Part shown: piece after piece, positions 1-9,909 of the stretch
Layout: every line of letters starts with the position of its first letter
How positions within the stretch are numbered: the stretch's first letter is position 1
DNA from: Scolanthus callimorphus
Lineage: Eukaryota; Cnidaria; Anthozoa; Actiniaria; Edwardsiidae
Direction: 5' to 3'
Assembly (NCBI GenBank): GCA_033964015.1
Contig: CM066912.1
Location: 16,837,399 to 16,901,398 of the forward strand
DNA: 64,000 nt
The notes under the pieces: generated by a model
Database searches by the model: none
Told to the model about the DNA's origin: nothing
The model's input: the letters and a program-made list of their open reading frames with translations, nothing else
Made by a program: the position numbers and the translations under genes

Positions 1-141
1 ACGCTAGCACCGCTAAAAAGTATCTAAACAACTTTCAGATTCTTTTTAAAGAACATTCTGAGGATGCATGTATCGAACAACACGTTCTCATCATTTCAAC
101 TAACTTTTATAATAGTCAGATATATATTACTATGCTGCAGA

Positions 142-362
142 CAATCTTGGACAAAACCTGTAGAGAAAATTACCGAAATCACTTCTTCTTTCGCTTTACT
201 CCTGTCATTTCACCTCCCCCCTCTCCCCCGAAGCAATGTTGCAAGGAACGTGTCGAGGGACCATTGATTTAGGAGGGAGGGGGATAAACGGGGCCTTAAG
301 TTTGGTCGAAAACTCAAAAGATAACTGGTATAAGCATTTTCTCACCCTTTTGTCCAAGATTG
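142..362. mobile_element. MITE with CAATCTTGGACAAAA inverted ends
   Basis: A 221-bp element has terminal inverted repeats CAATCTTGGACAAAA and TTTTGTCCAAGATTG. The right end is followed by TA; the left flank reads GA. A second copy with the same ends lies at 62611-62884, there flanked by TA on both sides. TA flanks are typical of Tc1/mariner-type elements, but the family is inferred only from that. No transposase is encoded. Confidence 0.7.
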
Positions 363-383
363 TAGGCTTAAGCAACTAAATGA

Positions 384-829
384 TTGCAAATTAGTGTAAA
401 GCGAAAATATGGCCAAGATTACGAGCCCTCAAGTCTGGGAGGAGTGATTTCAAGTTTCAACAGACATTTGAAAAGTGCAAATATCCCGTCAGTATCATTG
501 AAGATCTATGCGGCTTTTGATCGCATGCGAATGTCTCGAAGACGTTTGAAGCCAAAAGCAAACAGCTCAAAGAGGAGGGAAAAGACAATAAACCGAATGC
601 AGCTCAAGCATAATCGAATGCTGAGATAGATATTCTGAGATAGGATCTTCTTGCCATTTCAAGTGCTGAAGCTTTAGTGCATACAATGTGGCTTTTCAAT
701 TCCGTACATTTTGTCCTTCGAGGCTGCGATGAACACCGGCTTATGCACTGGGGAGACGTATAACTAATGAAGGATGCTGGTGGAAGTGAATATTTGGGGG
801 CTGAACCTCGTAAGGGAGCATTCTCGGAT
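384..829 (+). pseudogene. Crypton/DUF3504-type tyrosine recombinase, N-terminal half (decayed)
   Basis: Reading across frames recovers a run typical of the animal Crypton-derived recombinase family (KIAA1958/QRICH1/ZMYM-like, DUF3504). It contains YEPSSL followed by SSFNRHLK in the N-terminal core-binding region, then KDNKPNAAQA. Around 660-780 there is SAEALVHTMWLFNSVHF and LRGCDEHRLMHWGDV, the block that carries the first catalytic arginine. Stops and frameshifts break it at about 500, 610 and 770. The matching C-terminal half lies at 3040-3610 on the same strand, so about 2.2 kb of later insertions split the gene. Family assignment rests on recalled motifs. It could be a transposon relic or a dead copy of a domesticated gene; its decay and repeat-rich setting favour the transposon. 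Confidence 0.7.
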
Positions 830-974
830 ACTTGTTTTTTTTTTTGGGGGGGGGGGGACGAGAAATCGGAGGATCCTTGAAAACAAAATCAGGGGCTGAA
901 AGGAGGGTGTCTAAAATAAAATAACACCGCTAGGGTCCTTGAAAATTTCAAAAAAGATTGCAAAAAGATTTTTA
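830..974. repeat. Poly-T/poly-G tract and low-complexity DNA
   Basis: A run of T followed by about a dozen G residues lies near 835-857, inside the interrupted recombinase pseudogene. No coding signal is seen here. Similar G runs occur at about 30387-30400, 33637-33657, 55852-55866 and 62773-62785. Confidence 0.6.
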
Positions 975-1860
975 TATTTAATCGGGCAAATTTGGTTTGA
1001 TTCGGCAAAATATCAGGCGAGTTTTGTAGACCAAACGAGCTCTGATATTTTGCTACCCTAGGTAACCGCGGTGAAGCTCCTTTCCTTTTCGCGTTTCCCG
1101 ATTCGACTGCTTACTGATCCGGCCATTTACCGATCCAGTTCCGGGGGGATAAATATTTCAGTCAAAATATCAATCCAATAACTCTCATAACATCATCAAT
1201 GCAATAACTCTCAAGAAATATTTATGTCAAAAAAAACTCTCAAATACATTTTATTTCCATTACAGAAGCGTAGTCCAATTTTCGCAATACTTGGTTTTAA
1301 AAACATTTATACAAAAAAGACATTTTCGATTTATGGTTTTATTACACAATTACTACTTTATTGCTTTATACAAAGAAAAGTACTCGATATTTCTTCAGTT
1401 AGAAAGTGGTGATGAAATAAAGTCCCTATTACTTCGTGCAAGTATTGCACAATGTCATCTGTGTGCCTAACATAGAGTTATGGTACGACACATTTCTGCG
1501 TTGTCCTGCATGGCAAATTTGTAAGTTGTTCATGACCCGGTTCATGAATCCATAAAATTGGACCTACGGTTCTGTCATGGAAATAAAATGTGTTTGAGAG
1601 GTATTTTAACAGAAATATTTCTTTTATAAGTAACCCCCCGGAACTGAATCGGTAAGTGGCCGAATCAGTAAACAGTCGAATCGGGAAACGCTAATAAGTA
1701 AGGAGCTTCACCGCGGTCCCTGACGGGGTACCAGAGGCTCGAAGCTTCACTCGTGATCAGTAAATATTCGTTTTGTAAACGAGTGAATCTTGGAGACTCT
1801 GGTGCCCAGGGTAATATTTTGCAAAGTCAAACCAAATTTGCTTATGTGTCCTCAGCTAAA
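975..1860. mobile_element. Foldback element inserted in the Crypton pseudogene
   Basis: A left arm (about 975-1160) is repeated in reverse complement at about 1615-1860. Matching blocks include the AAATTTGGTTTGA stretch, CCGCGGTGAAGCTCC and CCGGAACTGAATCGGTAAGTGG-like sequence. The arms differ by scattered substitutions and short indels. The ~450-bp loop holds no recognisable gene. It lies between the two halves of the recombinase pseudogene. Confidence 0.7.
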
Positions 1861-2329
1861 AGCGATTGCATTTTTGTAAAGACAAACTTCATTCTGAAGC
1901 GGAAATACAACAACTGTATGAGAGCAGCTCATGTTCAAAAAGCGAGAGAAATACAGTAAATGTGTGTAAAATTAAGCAGGAGATGAGGCAAAAAAGAGTT
2001 GGCAACTCTGGAGTAATTCGATACTTCATTTCTATTGCATGTTCTATTACAGTATTATCCCAATTGTCTGTAAATATTGCTCAGCTTCTGGTGTAGACGA
2101 CAAGCTCCGCCAGCACCTTCTTTCAATGTAAAACAACCGCTGACCCCCGAGGTGCATATTATATTGTATATATTTATAAGGTAGCACCAACATATTAAAG
2201 TGAAGTGAAGTGACAACTGAACATATTATCTGGATCACTTTTCCTCCTGATCAGTTTCATCTTACAGAAGGCTAGATTGGGACTGGCTCTATTACTGAGA
2301 GTCCTACAAAAAGTGAGTGAATTCAAAAA
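1861..2329. other. Gene-less stretch
   Basis: No convincing coding frame, RNA gene or repeat structure was seen. It lies within the material that separates the two Crypton halves. Confidence 0.5.
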
Positions 2330-2700
2330 TCATAAAATTTACAGAAACATTCGACGCAACGCAGAAAATATAGTTTTAAGTACGATGTTTCGGCTTGCCA
2401 AACCAGCCTTCTTTCGGGTATTGTGAATTCAAATTGGTATGTTATCACTATTTATAATATATAGCTACGATATAACGCGCGTTCTGATTGTTCCAAATCT
2501 ATGCTCTACTGTGTTTCGTGTCTTTCGGATGAGACAATAAACCGTGGTCCTGTCTCGCCTTTCTACTCTACCCCGTTCCAGTGGGGACGTTAAAGAACCG
2601 CTGGGGACGTAATAAACCCTCTGGTAATGACAACCCTTAGTGTCTGTGTTTAGGACTGCTTGGCTGCCAGTGGCGCCCTTGGGACCCAACGTAATTCAGT
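2330..2700 (-). repeat. Decayed dispersed repeat with a hammerhead-like core
   Basis: On the minus strand a block near 2387-2406 reads CTGGTTTGGCAAGCCGAAAC, preceded by GAAGAAGG-like sequence. This is close to the CTGATGA-stem-GAAAC core of hammerhead ribozymes carried by Penelope-like and related retroelements in cnidarians, but the conserved CTGATGA is altered. Further along the minus strand (about 2465-2700) is a segment with GGTTCTTTAACGTCCCC, a string I associate with a common cnidarian interspersed repeat. No protein coding was recognised. The assignment is tentative. Confidence 0.4.
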
Positions 2701-3039
2701 TTACTTTTTCTTTTTTATGACGTGAGTTACATAAACTAAGCTAAAAATATGGTCCTTCTGCAAGGCATATCGACAAGAACTCAAGAGTTCCAACGTATAC
2801 AAGCAGGGAAAGTTGTCGAGTGGTTTTCCGAGACATAGTTTGTTTCAAAATCATACATGGCTGAGGAGTAGGGGTGTCTCAAATGTTAAAGATACTGAAA
2901 GGGGGGTCCGTGAAGATGTTTAATTTCACGTAGGATCCCCCAAATGTTTTAGATAGAGAATAATTTCTCATCAATCCTCCTCCCCTAACAAGTATTTATG
3001 AATGCTCCGTAATGTTAGTTCGATCGCACCTATAAGGCT

Positions 3040-3610
3040 TTCGCTACTCCAGAACTACCGCGCGAAAGAGACCCGGTTTTGTTTACAAATTCTTCTCCGA
3101 GAAGAGAACAAAATCGATGAATCAACCGGAATCCCCTTTTATCTGGGTACTCGAAGAGTACCTCTGGTAAAGGCTGGTTTAAAGCTAGTGCTACTCGAAG
3201 AGTACCTCTGGTAAAGGCTGGTTTAAAGCTAGTGCTATGGGTGTCAACAAATTGAACAGTTTAATGAGAACAATGGCAGAGCTTGGAAATCCTCGCCTTA
3301 CAAACCACAGCGCACGAAAGCGGATGGTTCAAATGTTAGGCCACAGGAATGTGCAGGGTATCAACAACTATAGTAATGTTTCGAAAGAACAGCAATAAAC
3401 AATGTCGCGAATACTTAGTGAGTAATTCTACCTCTGACAGAGGCTCCGTCACTGAAACAGCTACATCTGCTGTATGTGCGCTCGAAACAAAACATGAGAA
3501 CAACCCGGTTTCGACGGCCACAGGCCTCTTCGAAGGCATCTTAGATTCCTCGGTTCTGACGACAGTCCTCCTTGCGCATTCTGAACTTTCAAGTCCTAAC
3601 TCTTTAGCGT
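3040..3610 (+). pseudogene. Crypton/DUF3504-type tyrosine recombinase, C-terminal half (decayed)
   Basis: This continues the pseudogene that starts at 384. Near 3060-3145 the frames give PRERDPV and ESTGIPFYLG. From 3240 a continuous frame reads GVNKLNSLMRTMAELG, then TNHSARK, LGHRNVQ and INNYSNVSKEQQ, ending at a stop at 3396-3398. HxxR, GH and a later tyrosine are the expected catalytic pattern of tyrosine recombinases. The sequence between the HSAR and GH motifs is shorter than usual for the family, suggesting an internal deletion. After the stop another frame continues with TMSRILSE. A 44-bp tandem duplication upstream shifts the frame. It is not functional as it stands. Confidence 0.75.
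3149..3236 (+). repeat. 44-bp direct tandem duplication inside the recombinase pseudogene
   Basis: Positions 3149-3192 and 3193-3236 are two exact adjacent copies of a 44-bp unit beginning ACTCGAAGAGTACC. As 44 is not a multiple of three, it changes the reading frame just upstream of the GVNKL block. Confidence 0.9.
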
Positions 3611-5606
3611 GAATGATTTTTTTGAACGTTGATATTGTTTGCTGAATGAAAACTTGTTATCAAGTTATTCTAAAAGTGATATATTTGAGTCATTCTGCAA
3701 ATTTTTGTCATTTATAGTAACCGATTATAAATAATTTCACAGTATCTAGTTTCGCTGCAAAGATGTGTTGTGAATTCCTTTCCTTGTCACATCAGGTTAT
3801 GTGTGAAAAACATTGTTTAAAGCAGCATTGCAGTAATAATAAAACCTTTCGAAAAATCTCAGTATATATTTACTAATATAGGATTCTGGGTTGTTTGAGT
3901 TATTTTCATTGTTTTCTGTGTGTTTGTTTGCCCTTGGTAAGACTCCTGCTAGCCGACGGCAAACTGTTGTTGCATTCACTCGTAAATCCCGGGTTGAACA
4001 CTGACCCGAGAAGGACGCCAGCTCCTGTCCAAGGAATTGTGTGTCCAAGGAATTCTTGGGTTTCATATGACGTCACATCCGCTTTTTGGAACCTCATTAA
4101 AAATTCAGCTGGAGGTCAAGCGTTCGTGCCTGCAGTGCTTTCCGAGATGGAAAACTGTGAAAATGTTATCTCCTCGCATTGTTTCTGGTTCTTCAAGTTG
4201 GGTAAACAGATAAACAGATGTCTTTAGATTGCCCAAAACAGACAGCAAGGAAAACAAACACTGAAAACAATCGAAATGGTCAAAACGACTCCAGAAAAGC
4301 AGCCGAAAAGAACCACGGCCTCGAGAACTTGTTGTCGCCAAGTGAAAGTGATTCATGAAGATATGTATTTCAAATTAAGTTTAAATGAGTTTGGTAGCTA
4401 CGGATGGATTAGGGAAGCATAAAGGATTTACACAAAAGCACCAGGACTATGGATGAATTGGTTTCTCATCTGATACACGCATAAATCACATGAAGTTCGC
4501 TTCAAACAATCCGAGCAGGTAGGCAAAAATGAAAGATTGTCAAAAATTACAAGGAGTCCAAAAACCCAGCAAAAGGCTGGGTTTTTGGAATTTACTTATT
4601 TACTTATTTACTTCTTTCTGGTCGACATGGACTTTTCGATTCTTTTACCTAGTCATGTGTATACAATTTGTTTTTCATTGACTAAAATTTGGTCAAGTTT
4701 GTTTAATTTCAAAGTGAGTTTTGTCGCTGCGTTGAGTGGCTGAAACACAACTTTGATAGAGTCAAAATTTAGGCGTTTAGTAAATCACCAACATGTAATA
4801 GCTTATTGAAAACTAAATCTTATTTATATGGAAAGTTGTTTTGCAGTGAAAACTGCATGCAACAGAGCCGGTCGATTTTCTGAGTTCAATTTGTCAAAAA
4901 AACAGCAATGAGCATGGAGTCAATCATTGACTAAAGGTTCTCAGGTCTTTCGCCCAGAAACAAAGAACAGAAGGAGCATTATATAAATGTCTCTCATCCC
5001 TATTACATATATATTTTACATTACAATTATCTTTTTTCGAGCCAAAAGAGTGAAAGCATCGAGCATTTGAAAAAACGCTGCCTAAATTATCAGCCAGTTT
5101 GTAAAGTTTTACTCATTTAACACAGTTGAACGGTCTGAAAAAAGCAAACCCCAACTCCAATCGTTACAAATTTGTATTTATACTAGGATTTAGTTTAAAT
5201 ACGAATCAAGTTCATTTATAGTTGTGGTTTTCTAGAAAATGTAGCTTCTAAATTTGAAGTTTTGCTCGTGAACTTCAGAAAACTTCTTCATCTTGACCTC
5301 CAGCTGATTCAGACCGGAAGCAAAATTACGCGCAAAAGTCACGTGATTGAAACCCAAGAATTGGGTTCCAATGCCTTGGTTGCAATGGAAAACAGTTCCC
5401 AACTGTCCTAAAAAATGTGTTTGTCTGCTCTTATTCATTCCGATGGAATAGAATTTGAAAGTGGAGTGTCCTCTAGAAACAAATGTGACAACCTCATTCA
5501 TAATTTTAGATGGGTTTGGCTTGTTTTGCTGTACAGCGTGCGTTTCGCATGGTGGCTAGTTCCAACGGGTTTTGAAACATCATGATCTGTACATTGAAAT
5601 GCTTAC
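3611..5606. other. Gene-less stretch next to the receptor exon
   Basis: Short open frames here show no recognisable domain. A small perfect hairpin with AAAACCCAGC arms lies near 4558-4588. If the receptor exon at 5607-5827 belongs to a working gene on the minus strand, this stretch is most simply its downstream intron. I searched by eye for the next Cys-loop exon (Cys-x13-Cys region) and did not find it. Confidence 0.4.
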
Positions 5607-5827
5607 CTTGTGCTAAGCATGATGTGCCCCTGATCCAGGTTAACCCACACTTTCTTGTTAGGAGAAATCATTTTATGGATTTCCGTGTCGACTGAGTTGA
5701 CAAAGAAAGTGTCAGGTATCCAAAAGTTGTCCACGTATTTGCCACCCAGACTAACAGTCATATTTCTGCCAAATGCCAGCCTTGGGTCTTGCCAGAATTG
5801 GCCCAGATAGATGTCCATAGTGAATAC
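5607..5827 (-). CDS. Cys-loop ligand-gated channel exon (GABA-A/glycine receptor-like)
   Basis: A 221-nt exon is bounded by TCTTAG upstream and AAG/GTAAGC downstream on the minus strand. Its translation includes MDIYLGQFWQDPRLAF, FWIPDTFFVNS and ISPNKKVW. This is the extracellular ligand-binding domain of pentameric Cys-loop channels from the loop D region through the WxPD (loop A) motif. These receptors are five-subunit neurotransmitter-gated ion channels of the plasma membrane. From memory, the equivalent exon in vertebrate GABA-A subunit genes is also 221 nt, which supports a real ancient exon. It has no stop or frameshift. Neighbouring exons were not found within the window, so introns must be large, or this is an isolated exon. 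Whether the subunit is anionic cannot be told, since M2 is absent. Confidence 0.85.
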
Positions 5828-7010
5828 CTAAGACATAAGTGAACTAGTCATATATTTATTTTATGTGGTTCACGCTAAAACACAAGCGCAAGCACAAAAA
5901 TATCAAGACAACGGAGGGGAGGGGGGTATTTTATTAATTTACAGTATAACATAGTAGCCAGTGAATATTTGTTTGAACTCATAATAGCTGTAGGGATTTT
6001 GATGAGGTCAGAAACGTTGAATTAGATAATCACAGACGTAGTAATTTGTAGTTTGTACAGCTAGTTTGTACAGCTCCGAGACCTGTCCCGGGTTCTGGCG
6101 ATGTAGCTCCTTGGTCTTGATCGGCCGCTAACCTATTCCTAATCACAATCAACAGCCCGTGACGAGATATGAGGCACTGGGATTTCGAGTTTGGTACCAG
6201 TTCCAAGGGGTTTTGTGAAAGGATGGAAATCCTTGGATACAGTATGGGGCCCAGTATCCGGCCGTTACTAGTATCCGACATAAATATTTTAAATTCGGAT
6301 TTTCTCTTCGCGAGTATTGTTTTACGACGAACGAAATTAACTGTTCCGAAATTTAGCCGATAGAATTTAGCCGATATAAGCTTCCGAATGATGGTTTTGG
6401 CGGGAATTCTGACTATCAAGGTGACGAGAATCACTTTGTTTTGTACAGATGAGATTGCAACTATTCTCTTCATTTAGTGCATTTTACTGCGAAGTGAAGC
6501 CCGCCCACAGATTTAGATTCGGTCTCTAAAACCTTAGAATTTCGCGGAAACGTCTTTATTTTCAAATTATTCGGAAAGATTGACTCGAAGGTTGTTGTAC
6601 GTTGAACCGTTTACTATGGAAAACATTGCTGGCATTTCAGTTGTAGAAACCAGTTTCCGCCTACAATAGCACTGCCGGCTGGATGACTCTACTCGCTGTG
6701 TATTCTCGCTGTGATATTCACAGGAAATTTCTGCAGAATCCCATGCCAAATCCCAACCGTGTATATCCGAACACTTCCCATTCATGGGCATTTAATGACA
6801 AATCCCACGCATGGGATTTCTTTCACAAGAATGTGAACATCTTTCCCATCCTTGGGATTCGTGAATCTGGCCCGTCCAAAACATATGTCTTGGTTACTGA
6901 ATACCTAGCATGGGAATTATGGAATTTCCCTAAGCAGATTGGAAATTTGTCGACGCTGACAAATAAATGCCGGCGCAGCCAAGACGGCAGGCTTGCGAGT
7001 TTGTGCAAAC
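5828..7010. other. Gene-less stretch upstream of the receptor exon
   Basis: A 147-codon minus-strand open frame at 6030-6473 has no recognisable domain and looks like chance. Around 6740-6920 several CATGGGA/TCCCATG strings recur, suggesting an old inverted-repeat element. No upstream receptor exon was recognised. Confidence 0.35.
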
Positions 7011-7775
7011 GTCCCATTCCTGGCAAATTTTCATGCTCCGGGTAAACTACTTCTTTGTTTTATTACATTGGCACGGATTTATTTTTGCGGTCAAGTTCCG
7101 CATGATAGAATGATAGAATATAAGGAGAAGACAACGCAATGTTTCATGTGGTGTGAAGGTATAAACGGCCCTCAATATATACCAAGATGATTTTTTCAGC
7201 CGATGAAACTTGCAAAAATAGGGTTTAAATGCAAGAATGAACCTGAGAAAGTTTGGTTCTGGTGCAAAAGCTAGTTTCTCTTATATGTTAATGGTTTATA
7301 TTTTACACGCAACATCTGTCGGGAACTAGGCAGTCGAATACAACGTCAAGATCTGAGTATCAAACTTAAAAACAACGATCGCCATGGATATTATTACGCG
7401 TTAAAGGTATATGTTTCATGTGTTGAGCCCTCAGGGCGATCACGGTACGTATGGCTGATAATTATGATTTTATTGTTACTTTGTCCAGATAGAGGCTGCG
7501 TGTCAAAATACAAAATAATAAGAATATATTCGAGAAACTAGCATTTGCACCAGAACCAAACTTTCACAGGTTCATTCGTCCATTGAAACCGACCTATTTT
7601 TGCTAGTTTCATCGGCTGAAAAAATAGTCTTGGTATATTTTGAGGGCCATCTATACCTTCACTCGACATGAAATTGGGCTTAGTTTACTCCTGGATGTCC
7701 AATCATGCAAAACGTCTTCCGTGTCGATGCAATAAAACAAAGAACTAATTAACCTGCCCGCACGAAAATTTCCGT
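7011..7775. mobile_element. Foldback element
   Basis: The left arm (about 7011-7290) returns as an imperfect reverse complement at about 7535-7775. Matching parts include TCAGCCGATGAAAC against GTTTCATCGGCTGA, and AAAGTTTGGTTCTGGTGCAAA against TTTGCACCAGAACCAAACTTT-like sequence. The ~250-bp loop has no recognised gene. Ends are too diverged to define a target duplication. Confidence 0.65.
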
Positions 7776-7816
7776 TTCGACGCTAGCATAAGCTTACAAG
7801 CCTGGCCTCACTTTAA

Positions 7817-8523
7817 GGTATGAGTATACCTTTGCACGAGGGATGTCACTTTTTCGCGAAAAAAAATCACTGTCGTGTCATTATTTACACTACAAGGGCC
7901 AATTATATATCGTTTTAAAGCTTATAGAATGGCCTTACTTACTAAGTGGTATATTTCTTTGCAACGGTAATCTGATGGATCATTTTCGTCATTTTGTGCT
8001 TCAGAGGAAAAGTACCAATTTTGCTTTTTAAGAGTTCCTGCCACTTCCAGTTAATGTTAAAAGCTCCAGATTTCTGCAAAATGTATTCCTTAGAGTGCGA
8101 TCTGAAAAAAGGTGTGCGGGATTATTGATATTTTACATATTTGCGGAAATATCACGTAAAAAAGGTTGAAAACAGATATTTTTGGCAATGCTAACACAAA
8201 AATTAGCATAAAATATGTTTTAAAAGGAAAATCAAAAATCCCGCACACCCTTTTTTAGATCGCCTTCTAAAGAATAGATTTTGCTTATATTTGGAGCTGT
8301 GCAATTTAATTGGAAGAAGATGGAACTTTTTAAAGAAAGTCGGTCGTTTTTTCTTTAGAGCTAACAAAATATATGTTCATGTACAATATAATGAAAACAA
8401 AAGTATTCATCAGATAGGCCAATCTTTTAGCTTTAAAATGATATATGAACGACGTTTGTGGTGTAAATTGTGACGCGATACGAATTTTTTCCCCGCGAGA
8501 CCCCTCAAAGGTATACTCATACC
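7817..8523. mobile_element. TTAA-flanked inverted-repeat element
   Basis: A 707-bp element begins GGTATGAGTATACCTTTG and ends with its reverse complement. It is flanked on both sides by TTAA (7813-7816 and 8524-8527). A second inverted pair, AAGGTGTGCGGGA and TCCCGCACACCTT-like, lies inside at about 8105 and 8240. A TTAA duplication fits piggyBac or Kolobok superfamilies; no transposase is present, so it is non-autonomous. Confidence 0.75.
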
Positions 8524-8527
8524 TTAA

Positions 8528-9009
8528 CGAGCGCATGCTCTTTACAAATTTCCCACCTGCTAGTTCCCTATATTAGTCATATTGGTTTTTGCGATAACAC
8601 AGATGGGAAATGAATAATCGAATTTCCCATTCCAAAACCCATGTTTTGAAGCCCATAGCGGGAAAAAAGAAAGAATTATATCGCTGCAGCAGCAATAATT
8701 TGAACTCTCGGGTTGATAGTCATTGTCGTGAAAGTGCGTCGTCGTAACCACTAAGCCGGCCTTGCTAACCTGTAATAATTCGAAAAAAATTAAAGTTCCA
8801 TATGGTCGTCGACAGTCAGATATGTTTTTTAATATCTAGGAAATGCGTTTGGAAGGGGCGTTTTAAATCTCAAATACCGCAATGTAGCTTATGCAATGCA
8901 TACCGCGAAAGAGGTCAGTTCTTTGACAATTAAACGACAACTCTTTGATGAGTTATTGGCCAAATAAATTGCACGTCGTGCCAGATAGATTGTCTTTAAT
9001 AGAAACGAA
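8528..9009. other. Gene-less stretch before the small convergent genes
   Basis: No coding frame or repeat was recognised. Positions about 8940-9009 would contain any promoter of the gene starting at 9010, but no clear core promoter motif stands out. Confidence 0.4.
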
Positions 9010-9276
9010 ATGAACGACAAGCAAGCGCAAAATCCTGAGGAGATGATTCAACAAAATTTGCATAAGCTACGATTAGTAAATAGAGATATGGTCATTCGAA
9101 CAGGACACGAACTTATATTGGATGAATCGCTTATCCAGCGATGGATAGACGATAGCTTAGAAAGCATTTCGGAAGATACTCAAGAGTTATCGGTCCGCAT
9201 ATGCCCTAAATGTAAAAAGACCAACTTCTTTACAGAGGAAACACTGCGATGCGTGCCATACTCTTTTGAGATGTAA
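9010..9276 (+). CDS. Small acidic protein with a C-terminal CPKC motif (unidentified, virus-like)
   Basis: An 88-residue intron-less frame starts at an ATG in an A-rich context (AACGAAATGAA). It begins MNDKQAQNPEEMIQQNL, is rich in charged residues and ends with ICPKCKKTNFF and a later cysteine, half of a zinc-ribbon pattern. The stop codon overlaps an AATAAA (9276-9281), with a second AATAAA at 9300-9305. I do not recognise the family. It faces a second small cysteine-rich gene (9410-9634, minus) only 133 bp away, with opposing polyadenylation signals 4 bp apart between them. Such compact tail-to-tail packing is more typical of a DNA-virus genome than of this intron-rich host, so I infer possible endogenised viral DNA. 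A chance frame is the alternative. Confidence 0.5.
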   Translation: MNDKQAQNPEEMIQQNLHKLRLVNRDMVIRTGHELILDESLIQRWIDDSLESISEDTQELSVRICPKCKKTNFFTEETLRCVPYSFEM

Positions 9277-9315
9277 ATAAAATTCACACTTGAAAAGTCA
9301 ATAAAAATCTTTATT
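9276..9315. terminator. Opposed polyadenylation signals between convergent genes
   Basis: AATAAA occurs on the plus strand at 9276-9281 and 9300-9305. TTTATT at 9310-9315 is AATAAA on the minus strand, 95 bp beyond the stop of the gene at 9410-9634. The signals serve the two convergent frames; use in vivo is inferred. Confidence 0.5.
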
Positions 9316-9409
9316 AAAGTAGAGAGTAACGAACGTATGGATTAACCTGTCGGAACAGAACAAAAGCGGCGAGAAATAATTATCTTTTCAATTGCAATAC
9401 TGCGACTCA

Positions 9410-9634
9410 TTAATGGAAAAATACTATCGTAGTAATAAAATAGATCAGTGTTCTACATTTTCTATGCGCTCTTCCACAGTTGTCACAGTCTTGCCAGCAA
9501 TCCTTGTAAAACTGATGATGCAGCAAAAATGGGTTCGAACAAATGTCACATGTAACAGGTTGCCCAACAAGGTTAAAATTATAGTCGTCTGACCACGACA
9601 CGAGGATCCGCAGGCCTGATATTTTTGGTTCCAA
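9410..9634 (-). CDS. Small zinc-ribbon/RING-like protein (unidentified, virus-like)
   Basis: A 74-residue intron-less frame on the minus strand starts MEPKISGLRILV. It carries a cysteine/histidine series: CDIC, then LHHQF, CWQDC, CDNCGRAHRKC. The spacing resembles a treble-clef or RING-like zinc-binding fold that could bind two zinc ions. A short hydrophobic tail (LIYFITTIVFF) follows and may be a membrane anchor. The family is not recognised. It is convergent with 9010-9276 and shares its polyadenylation region. Small zinc-binding proteins of this type are common in large DNA viruses; that origin is inference only. Confidence 0.5.
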   Translation of the reverse strand: MEPKISGLRILVSWSDDYNFNLVGQPVTCDICSNPFLLHHQFYKDCWQDCDNCGRAHRKCRTLIYFITTIVFFH

Positions 9635-9909
9635 GGCTAATTAGTTATCAGAGTCATGCTTGGCTTTTATTGACAGATAACATAAAAGAACAACTGATGC
9701 CGCTGGCAGTTTACATCTCTTCAGATGCAGTTTCTGCGGTTCCCGTGACAGTTAATTAACTGATAACCCCATGTTGGGTTATGCTCTATATACCAAGTCC
9801 TGAATTACGTCACAGGTCATGTGATAGCACCAGAAAAGTTGAATTAATCTTTTTCCAAACAGGACAGTAAGACACAAGGTCAGACGTGACAATGCGTCAC
9901 ATGGGGCCG
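9635..9909. other. Gene-less stretch
   Basis: Inverted TTAGTTATCAG / CTGATAAC strings near 9640 and 9757 suggest a small decayed inverted-repeat element. Nothing else was recognised. Confidence 0.35.

Noticed and set aside
6030..6473. 147-codon minus-strand frame as a gene
   Set aside because: No recognisable domain, basic random composition, no splice or polyadenylation context.
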